A stretch of 7,576 bases of DNA from Candidatus Gribaldobacteria bacterium (GTDB lineage Bacteria > Patescibacteriota > Minisyncoccia > Minisyncoccales > CG1-02-41-26), in assembly GCA_026396775.1 (NCBI GenBank), contig JAPLWD010000049.1, positions 408 to 7,983 of the forward strand, written 5' to 3'. Both the position numbers and the translations under genes were made by a program. Positions 1-4,627 of the stretch are shown here, one piece after another. Every line of letters starts with the position of its first letter. Position 1 is the first letter of the stretch. The notes beneath the pieces were generated by a model. The model saw nothing but the letters and a program-made list of their open reading frames with translations, was not told the origin of the DNA and did not search any database.

Positions 1-119
1 ATACCTAACCTTTTAGACATTTCTTCTATCAACTTTTGTTCGGTTGTAAGGGCTTGAGCGAGTATGTTCGTCGCTAACATTGCTAACACGAAGCTAAGAA
101 AAAAAACTTTATTTTTCAT
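1..119 (-). CDS. Secreted protein, N-terminal fragment (3' end outside window)
   Basis: Thirty-nine complete codons are visible before the window edge. The start MKNKVFFLSFVLAMLATNIL is a textbook Sec signal peptide: two lysines, then a hydrophobic core, then a likely cleavage after Leu-Ala-Gln-Ala around residue 23. The mature part begins LTTEQKLIEEMSKRLG, which looks helical and is too short to identify. The start is well supported. ATG at 117-119 is preceded by AAAGGAG with a 7-nt spacer, and it overlaps the end of the upstream gene by 11 nt, so the two are almost certainly one transcript and probably translationally coupled. The product should be exported or exposed on the outer face next to the bitopic protein encoded just upstream. 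I do not recognise a family and give no function. Confidence 0.8.
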   Translation of the reverse strand, partial: MKNKVFFLSFVLAMLATNILAQALTTEQKLIEEMSKRLG

Positions 120-909
120 TTTGTTTCTCCTTTTTTACCTCTTGGGTATACCAAAGAGGATATATGAACTCCTGTTTTTTCTGATCCGCCGATTTTGTAT
201 CAGGTGGAGTATTCTGAATTTTAGGAAACTTCATAGGGACACTCGCCGGACGCTTATCGGCAACAAGGACGCTTTTTTCTTTTTGCTTATTCAGGTTAGT
301 TTCCACTGGCTTTGTATCAGGTGGAGGTCTCTTGGTTTTAAGAGCTTTCGCAGGTTTTTGTACTTTAATGACTGGTGCCCCCTTTTCATTTCCTGTGATA
401 GCCCTTTTGGCTACATACCTAGTTTTGACAATCATTCCGTTATCATTGGGTTTGATCGGCCACGCGGAGATAGCAATTAACCCAACTAGGACAATTATCG
501 CGGCAATGTGCCCTAAAAATTTAGTGGGGTTAGTAAATCCTACGCGAATTGTCGCGCTTTTTTCGATCAAATTTTCAATTTTTTTCAAGATAACCTCCGC
601 GAAAAGGTTGAGATCTCTTATTATCTTTTTCCACCACGGCTTATGTGTATCCGTCGTTACCTTTTTCGATTTCGAGAGAAAAAATAAAGACTTCTTATAA
701 ACCATAACGGTTACATTTTGTGCCCCAGCCTTTTTCAAGGTGGACGCTAGATTGTTAACACCAAACTTATTTGTTTTGATGCTAAAACAAACAACATCTC
801 CAGTGACGATGTCGTCACTGTCTATACCAAATTGATTTAGCACCAATTTGACTTTTTTGAAAGCAGGTTCTTCTCTCGGAGCAGTAAATGATAGATTGTA
901 TTTAGCCAT
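109..909 (-). CDS. Bitopic membrane protein with small N-terminal cytoplasmic domain and basic Pro-rich tail (unknown function)
   Basis: This 266-residue protein is not one I recognise. Residues 1-72 read as alternating strand and helix (YNLSF, EPAFKKVKLVLNQFG, DIVTGD, VVCFSIKT, NNLASTLKKAG, NVTVMVYKK), an order that would fit a ferredoxin-like beta-alpha-beta-beta-alpha-beta fold; this is my inference. Residues 88-125 are amphipathic and basic. One membrane span lies at about 130-151 (LGHIAAIIVLVGLIAISAW), with the basic flank before it suggesting N-in/C-out. The outer 115 residues are Lys/Pro-rich, low in complexity and probably extended, and carry PPDTK twice (196-200 and 235-239). The layout recalls TonB-like or wall-spanning tethers, but no signature supports either. 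The open frame extends upstream to 1008, but the start at 909 is preferred because AAAGGAGG sits 8 nt before it and the extension lies in a structured leader. It is cotranscribed with the overlapping gene at 1-119. Confidence 0.85.
   Translation of the reverse strand: MAKYNLSFTAPREEPAFKKVKLVLNQFGIDSDDIVTGDVVCFSIKTNKFGVNNLASTLKKAGAQNVTVMVYKKSLFFLSKSKKVTTDTHKPWWKKIIRDLNLFAEVILKKIENLIEKSATIRVGFTNPTKFLGHIAAIIVLVGLIAISAWPIKPNDNGMIVKTRYVAKRAITGNEKGAPVIKVQKPAKALKTKRPPPDTKPVETNLNKQKEKSVLVADKRPASVPMKFPKIQNTPPDTKSADQKKQEFIYPLWYTQEVKKEKQNEK
127..133 (-). promoter_or_regulatory. Shine-Dalgarno site of the left-edge secreted protein
   Basis: AAAGGAG on the minus strand lies 7 nt before the ATG at 117-119, inside the last codons of the upstream gene. 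It is what makes the short edge fragment credible as a real gene start. Confidence 0.8.
194..326 (-). repeat. 16-nt direct repeat encoding the PPDTK motif twice
   Basis: The plus-strand sequence tttgtatcaggtggag occurs identically at 194-209 and 311-326. The copies are 117 nt (39 codons) apart and in frame. Both encode PPDTK in the outer tail of the 266-residue protein. Identity at DNA level suggests a recent internal duplication or selection on the motif. Confidence 0.75.
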
Positions 910-917
910 TTTTGCGG

Positions 918-925
918 CCTCCTTT
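918..925 (-). promoter_or_regulatory. Strong Shine-Dalgarno site deciding the start at 909
   Basis: AAAGGAGG on the minus strand is followed by an 8-nt spacer and ATG at 907-909. It is the best ribosome binding site in the window. It argues against the longer frame that begins at 1008. Confidence 0.85.
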
Positions 926-974
926 TTGTAGTTATCCTCGGCAAGATTGCTTTGGACATTTTTAGAACGAATTA

Positions 975-1073
975 TCAAACTAAGCCATTTAAGCCCAACC
1001 TTCACCACTCCAAGAGTAGGATTGATTGTTTGGGAGGGATACTAGGTCGGACACAAATGGCTTAGTTTGACAT
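975..1073 (-). promoter_or_regulatory. Structured 5' leader element, copy 1 (shared box plus long stem)
   Basis: This lies in the untranslated leader between the promoter at 1171-1199 and the start at 909. A perfect 16-bp inverted repeat pairs 975-990 with 1055-1070 across a 64-nt loop. The loop contains smaller potential hairpins, for example CCCAA with TTGGG, and an inner GGAGT pairing. The box at 1041-1073 matches 3111-3143 at 29 of 33 positions. The two differences that fall in the stem (1062 and 1065) are compensated at 983 and 980. A further small hairpin pairs 1117-1123 with 1137-1143. Function is unknown: a cis-acting RNA switch or attenuator, or a two-site protein operator, are both possible. 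Confidence 0.6.
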
Positions 1074-1170
1074 TGGGTAGGACATTAGGAATTTAAAAAC
1101 CAAAAATTATTCAATTGAAATGAGCTCCTAAAAATTTCATTTCGAAAATTCTCTTTTGAAATACAGTATG

Positions 1171-1199
1171 TTTATATCATATTATAACACATCTGTCAA
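1171..1199 (-). promoter_or_regulatory. Sigma70-type promoter for the 266-residue membrane-protein operon
   Basis: TTGACA (1194-1199) and TATAAA (1171-1176) are separated by exactly 17 nt on the minus strand. The -35 box is a perfect consensus. The predicted transcript start near 1164 gives a leader of about 255 nt before the ATG at 909. A second TATAAT lies inside the spacer but is too close to this -35. The -35 box ends 5 bp from the palindromic element at 1205-1324. Confidence 0.75.
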
Positions 1200-1204
1200 C
1201 ACCA

Positions 1205-1324
1205 CTGTCATTGCGAGGAGTGAAGCCATCCGCCAGCTGGCGGAGGTGAAGCGACGAAGCAATCTCGCAGTTTCAAAGATTGCTTCGTCGTCCACCCTGC
1301 TTGGCGGCCTCCTCGCAATGACAG
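1205..1324. repeat. 120-bp nested palindromic repeat element (GTCATTGCGAGG type)
   Basis: The ends are a perfect 16-bp inverted repeat, ctgtcattgcgaggag at 1205-1220 against its complement at 1309-1324. Inside it, a second 14-bp inverted repeat (cgacgaagcaatct, 1252-1265 with 1277-1290) brackets an 11-nt centre. The left half also carries the 16-bp palindrome TCCGCCAGCTGGCGGA (1229-1244), which the right half lacks in full, so the halves are asymmetric. From general knowledge, repeats with ends like GTCATTGCGAGG and cores like GAAGCAATCTC are dispersed in many unrelated bacterial genomes as non-coding REP/MITE-like elements. It encodes nothing credible. It sits between a gene's terminator and the next promoter. 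Confidence 0.85.
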
Positions 1325-1346
1325 CAGGATTTTTTTGTAAAACAAC

Positions 1347-1370
1347 AGGGCTAATGAATTCATTAGCCCT
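1347..1370 (-). terminator. Likely intrinsic terminator after the 533-residue lipoprotein gene
   Basis: A perfect 24-nt palindrome (AGGGCTAATG, AATT, then its complement) forms a 10-bp stem with a 4-nt loop. It begins 19 nt beyond the stop codon at 1389-1391. On the minus strand it is followed by GTTGTTTT, a moderate U-rich tail. On the plus strand it is followed by ATTTTAG, so it could act in both directions. Confidence 0.6.
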
Positions 1371-1374
1371 ATTT

Positions 1375-1398
1375 TAGTGGATAATCCACTATTTTTTT
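1375..1398 (+). terminator. Hairpin with T-run facing the plus strand, overlapping the gene end
   Basis: TAGTGGA, TAA, TCCACTA makes a 7-bp stem, followed on the plus strand by seven Ts (1392-1398). It has the form of an intrinsic terminator for plus-strand transcription and includes the stop codon and last codons of the minus-strand gene. No plus-strand gene is visible, so it could block antisense read-through or simply add stability to the mRNA end. Confidence 0.45.
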
Positions 1399-2990
1399 GT
1401 TTCCGGAGGCATTTTTAGGGCTTCGATTTTTTCTCTAGCCCTGGCAATCGCGTCGAACGCTTGATTCAAGCGTTCGTTTCCTGCCTTAACCTCTTTTTTA
1501 TCTTTGTGCCACCCGCCGGAATTATTAGCGCGAGCGGCTCCTTGAGTTACTCGTTCCAATCCGTTGTTGATGTCTGTTGCAACATTAACAAACTGGTCAA
1601 CAGAAACTAGCGGAACCCTTTTCCAGACCTTGATTTTAGTTTTTCCAGTCTGGTCAGTAGGATCCGCCACCTCTACTTCAACCATCCCCCCAGTTTCTAT
1701 TAGGGCTTGGTTGATTTTGGTGTCTACCAGGGCACTGTTGAATTTCCAAACTTTTTTTGTAGTTTGGCTGTTGCAGGAGTCAGACTCCTCAACAGGAACA
1801 AACGCCCCACTGTTCTCTCTTAAATCAGAGAGTTCAGTTTTGGTTTGTTCGGCATTAGTAGCTGCGCCCTTTGCCGTTTCGTTTGCTGCGCTGGCCAGAT
1901 CTTTGGCTTCCTGGGCTATTTTTATAGCCTCGGAATCCTCGGCAGGCGTTACAGCCTTTTGAGTTGTTGACTCAACAGTTGTATTACTTTTTTTCGTAAT
2001 ATATCTGTCGATTGTAACAACAAGTAAAGCTGCTTTTTTACCTGGCTCCTTTTCGCCAGCATATGCTGTTGCTTCAGCCTCGTCTCCACCAAGGGCTAGA
2101 ACTAAAGCCTTGTCACCGGTCGCAATATCAGTACGCAAGCTGTCATAATTTTTTGATAGCTTCAAGGAATTCAACGCTGAGTTCGCTTTGGCTAAGGCGT
2201 TTTTAGCATTCGCCCGAGCTGTTTCGTCTCGCATACCTTTCATAGCTTCGCTTACCCATTCTTTTATCTGGGCTTCGGTTGGTACAGCACCGGTTTTGCG
2301 GATGTGCTCATTAAGTCGAGCTTTTAGAGTAGCAATGGCCACCCTGTTGTTGTTTATGCCTTTGTCTTGATTAGCATTCGTTGCTAGAATGCTATCAATA
2401 ATTTGGCTAGTATTGCTAGCCATAACAACCGGTGTCAACCACGAGGACAGCCCCAGCATCGCCAAGGTTGCGGCGATGAAGATTGCTATTGCTGGCCTTG
2501 TCCCCGGCAAAACAGTCACATTCTCTGGAGGGTCCTTGTCCTCTTCAGGTTCCGACTCCTCTGGTTTTTTGTGCTGAGCGTCAGTCCCCCCACCAGTATC
2601 AGTATCATTCTTTTTACTCTGCACAACGACAACAATCCTCCAAATCAGGAGCCCGATAACCCCGAATATAATAGCCAAAGTTATCACGCTAGCCCACGGA
2701 AAACCGGAATCTTGTTTTTTAACAGGTTTTACTGGTTCCGTCGTGGTTGGAGTCTCGGTCGTTGGTGTTACAGTTGCAGACTTTGAGTCATCTACAACCA
2801 CTACACCCTCGGTCGCCGCCTCCGATTTGATTTCGTTCTTCAGCTTAGCGCTGTCGTTGGCGGTTTTTTCGGAGGTCACTTCTTGAGCCCTAGCCCTTGC
2901 TAGTTGTTCTTTTGAAACATCATCCCCACAGGCGACGAGAAACAAAGACACAATAATCAAAATCCCTAAAAATAAGAATCCCCTCTTCAT
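1389..2990 (-). CDS. Putative lipoprotein with two further membrane segments and long helical outer region (unknown function)
   Basis: The 533-residue protein starts with a lipoprotein signal: MKRGF, a hydrophobic core, and lipobox LVAC with Cys21 as the lipidation site. Residues 22-98 are polar, then Thr/Pro-rich. A clear membrane span follows at about 99-123, then a charged segment (125-163, KK plus a Glu/Asp-rich stretch), and a second span at about 165-190. Residues 190-533 are mostly helical and Ala/Lys/Glu/Asn-rich with coiled-coil character near 355-392, and a short Lys/Val-rich stretch at 412-465. If Cys21 is lipidated outside, the loop 125-163 is cytoplasmic and the long C-terminus is outside, which fits the basic flank at 126-127. 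A lipid anchor plus two membrane spans is unusual. I recognise no family. AAAGGA lies 7 nt before the start. The gene has its own promoter, long leader and terminator, so it is monocistronic. Confidence 0.85.
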   Translation of the reverse strand: MKRGFLFLGILIIVSLFLVACGDDVSKEQLARARAQEVTSEKTANDSAKLKNEIKSEAATEGVVVVDDSKSATVTPTTETPTTTEPVKPVKKQDSGFPWASVITLAIIFGVIGLLIWRIVVVVQSKKNDTDTGGGTDAQHKKPEESEPEEDKDPPENVTVLPGTRPAIAIFIAATLAMLGLSSWLTPVVMASNTSQIIDSILATNANQDKGINNNRVAIATLKARLNEHIRKTGAVPTEAQIKEWVSEAMKGMRDETARANAKNALAKANSALNSLKLSKNYDSLRTDIATGDKALVLALGGDEAEATAYAGEKEPGKKAALLVVTIDRYITKKSNTTVESTTQKAVTPAEDSEAIKIAQEAKDLASAANETAKGAATNAEQTKTELSDLRENSGAFVPVEESDSCNSQTTKKVWKFNSALVDTKINQALIETGGMVEVEVADPTDQTGKTKIKVWKRVPLVSVDQFVNVATDINNGLERVTQGAARANNSGGWHKDKKEVKAGNERLNQAFDAIARAREKIEALKMPPETKK

Positions 2991-2997
2991 AATAGAT

Positions 2998-3003
2998 TCC
3001 TTT
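2998..3003 (-). promoter_or_regulatory. Shine-Dalgarno site of the lipoprotein gene
   Basis: AAAGGA on the minus strand is followed by a 7-nt spacer and ATG at 2988-2990. It supports that start, as does the complete lipoprotein signal directly after it. Confidence 0.75.
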
Positions 3004-3086
3004 CCGGCTATTTAAAGCCAAAATGAGGGTTTAAGATAAAGAAACATAAAGGCTAGTCAACACGACTAACCCTAGGTAACACTTGC

Positions 3087-3143
3087 CAAATTAGGCCATT
3101 TACATCCGACACTAGGTCAGACCCAAATGGCCTAATTTGACAT
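3087..3143 (-). promoter_or_regulatory. Structured 5' leader element, copy 2 (shared box plus long stem)
   Basis: A perfect 15-bp inverted repeat pairs 3087-3101 with 3125-3139 around a 23-nt loop. The loop contains GGTCTGACC, which could form a small internal hairpin. The box 3111-3143 matches copy 1 (1041-1073) at 29 of 33 positions. In the stem, 3132-3094 is C-G where copy 1 has T-A, and 3135-3091 is A-T where copy 1 has G-C, so pairing is kept while sequence changes. It lies in the leader about 100-150 nt before the lipoprotein start. Function is unknown. Confidence 0.6.
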
Positions 3144-3151
3144 CATGCTAA

Positions 3152-3200
3152 AGGAAAGAGGCTCCCTCCTTCCTAAACTGAAACGAGCTTAACTCGTTCC
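3152..3200 (-). promoter_or_regulatory. Two further leader hairpins present only in copy 2
   Basis: Hairpin 3152-3160 with 3166-3174 has a 9-bp stem including one G-U pair, and it buries an AGGAAGGAGGG sequence that resembles a ribosome binding site. Hairpin 3180-3187 with 3193-3200 has an 8-bp stem (GGAACGAG with CTCGTTTC). The first arm of the second hairpin can instead pair with CGTTCC at about 3244-3249, giving mutually exclusive structures as in attenuators. These lie in a stretch inserted relative to copy 1. Confidence 0.45.
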
Positions 3201-3271
3201 TGTTAGGGGGTTACTCGGGATTTGAGAAACCAAAATATTTAATTGGAACGAACTGATTTTTTAATACCCAA

Positions 3272-3300
3272 ACCATAGCATATTGTCCCAACTTTGTCAA
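3272..3300 (-). promoter_or_regulatory. Sigma70-type promoter for the lipoprotein gene
   Basis: TTGACA (3295-3300) and TATGGT (3272-3277) are separated by 17 nt on the minus strand. The predicted transcript start near 3265 gives a leader of about 275 nt. The spacer end AATATG followed by C/A then TAT is the same in the promoter at 1171-1199, so the two promoters look homologous and not merely both consensus. Confidence 0.65.
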
Positions 3301-3360
3301 TACAGCTTAGTACGTCTGCTCTATATATAACTTTCATTTCTTGTCGCGAGAAAAGTAAAC

Positions 3361-3385
3361 AAAAAAGGGTTTTTAATCCCCTCTT
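3361..3385 (-). terminator. Possible intrinsic terminator of the surface-protein operon
   Basis: On the minus strand AAGAGGG pairs with CCCTTTT (one G-U pair) around a 9-nt AT-rich loop, running into six Ts and then GTTT. It lies 25-49 nt past the stop at 3410-3412 and before the next promoter. The stem borrows Ts from the tail, so it is a modest candidate. Apart from the promoter, nothing else is evident in 3201-3409. Confidence 0.45.
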
Positions 3386-3409
3386 CTGGTTAAATTCAAA
3401 AATTTTAGT

Positions 3410-4627
3410 TTATTTTTTTTCTTTTTTATTCTTGTGTCGTTGCCATAATAAAAATAATACCCATAGAATAAATAGGATGATAATAATTAATAACCACCAC
3501 CAGAAATTCAAATTCACAAAAAAAGAAGCAATATTACCTACAAACGGATTAGCTTGTTCGCCTTGGGTGCTTTTGCCTAACTCTTCTATTTGGTTTTGGA
3601 TAGCTTCTGAAGTAGTACCACTTCCGGTGCCCAACAAAGCAGATGCTGAAGTGCCAAATTGATTGTCATTATTAGGTTCACTTTCAGTGAATCCACCTCC
3701 TTGTTTTGCTTGTTCGTCATTTTTTTGGTCGGGTTGTCCAGAATCAATTGATAATGTGGTAAAGGTATATTCTTTAGCAATAGCCAATGATCCATGAGAT
3801 ACCGGCCTAAAGTAATATGTAGCGCCAGGCGTTAAGCCATTAATTGTTACTGTGTGAGCTAGCACCTTAGTAGTTACATCAGATTCTGGTGTAGTAAAAT
3901 CGTAGCCGTACTTTGGTGGTGTGTTTGTGTTATCACTTAAATCCAAGATGCGATGTCCGCCCTCTGGGGCATAGATAACTTGGCTGGTAGACTTATAGCT
4001 GGTGGTCCAGTAAATTGTGGACGAAGTTTTATTAACCTCAATAACTACTACTGTTTCTTCAGCAATAGTTAGGCCAGGCACCAAAACAGTACCGCCTCCC
4101 CCTCCGCCACCCGATTGGCCTCCGTCGCTCTGACAACTTGGGCAACTGGTTTCTGCACCCTGAAATCCAACAATCATATCAAACCCTAAAGTTTTGCCTT
4201 GATAATTACTATCAGCTGCTGGCTTAAAAGCAATACTAAAATCATACTGGGTTGTTTGGCCAGCTGGTAAATCAGATAAAATTCTTTCTCCGGCTGCAAA
4301 AAAATCTGCCAATGTGCCAGTAAATAGTATGTTACCCCCCTCTTTTATAGTTAAATCAAATTGACTCGTAAAGTTGTTGGAGTCGGTTTCGTTGATAGTT
4401 TCAGCAGCAATTTTGTGGCTTGTTGTATCATTGTTGGTGACCTTAACCCATCTGGTTATACTATTGCCAGGCAAAAAATTAGCTTCGCTAAATAAGGGTG
4501 TTTTTTCAAACTCAATTACCATTGGGTCATCAGTAGGAGGAGGAATCAAATTCGCTTGAGTGATAATTGGTAAAAACAAAAAGAGTATAGAAATTAGTAG
4601 GTTGTAGTTTGGAAATTTTATTTTCAT
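3410..4627 (-). CDS. Membrane-anchored surface protein: TasA-like domain, Gly-rich hinge, fibronectin type III domain, C-terminal TM
   Basis: The 405-residue protein has a Sec signal (hydrophobic 8-22, cleavage near TQA at 23-25). Residues 36-155 form a beta-rich domain with the spacing of TasA/camelysin-type modules (FLPGNSITRWVKVTNND, then LPAGQTTQYDFSIAF). A hinge at 161-182 has a CPSC motif (Cys162, Cys165) and a run of glycines. Residues 190-292 look like a fibronectin type III or purple-acid-phosphatase-N-like domain (TSSTIYWTTSYKSTSQVIY, VTINGLTPGATYYFRPVS, KEYTFTT). A polar linker leads to a membrane span at about 374-395 and a basic cytoplasmic end (RHKNKKEKK). No sortase motif is seen, so it is anchored by the span. 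The start overlaps the upstream stop as ATGA (4624-4627), indicating translational coupling. The likely role is cell-surface anchor or nucleator for the secreted proteins of the same operon, analogous in position only to accessory TapA; this is inference. Confidence 0.85.
   Translation of the reverse strand: MKIKFPNYNLLISILFLFLPIITQANLIPPPTDDPMVIEFEKTPLFSEANFLPGNSITRWVKVTNNDTTSHKIAAETINETDSNNFTSQFDLTIKEGGNILFTGTLADFFAAGERILSDLPAGQTTQYDFSIAFKPAADSNYQGKTLGFDMIVGFQGAETSCPSCQSDGGQSGGGGGGGTVLVPGLTIAEETVVVIEVNKTSSTIYWTTSYKSTSQVIYAPEGGHRILDLSDNTNTPPKYGYDFTTPESDVTTKVLAHTVTINGLTPGATYYFRPVSHGSLAIAKEYTFTTLSIDSGQPDQKNDEQAKQGGGFTESEPNNDNQFGTSASALLGTGSGTTSEAIQNQIEELGKSTQGEQANPFVGNIASFFVNLNFWWWLLIIIILFILWVLFLLWQRHKNKKEKK

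Noticed and set aside
332..700. Plus-strand open frames opposite the minus-strand genes (also at 64-480, 1564-1962, 2403-2786, 3294-3662, 7027-7332)
   Set aside because: They mirror confident minus-strand genes with signal peptides, motifs and ribosome sites, and their translations look like antisense low-complexity sequence.
910..1008. In-frame extension of the 266-residue protein to an ATG at 1008
   Set aside because: The extension lies in the leader stem (975-990), has no ribosome site, and would give an unlikely N-terminus; AAAGGAGG points to 909.
1205..1324. CRISPR repeat
   Set aside because: It is one nested inverted repeat; there are no regularly spaced direct repeats with spacers.
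1156..1377. Plus-strand open frame of 73 codons
   Set aside because: It runs through the palindromic repeat and hairpins, has no ribosome binding site, and its protein is just translated repeat.
975..3143. Transposon bounded by the repeated boxes around the lipoprotein gene
   Set aside because: No transposase or target duplication is seen, and each box sits inside a leader with its own promoter, which fits regulation better.
3111..3150. Leader peptide starting at the ATGATG near 3142-3147
   Set aside because: It stops after a few codons (MMSN) and the nearest GGAGG is about 18 nt away and hidden in a hairpin.
3410..3560. Sortase-type wall anchor at the end of the fibronectin-domain protein
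   Set aside because: There is a hydrophobic span and basic tail but no LPXTG-like motif before it.
3586..3795. Minus-strand 69-codon frame within the anchor-protein gene
   Set aside because: It is an out-of-frame shadow of the linker region of 3410-4627.
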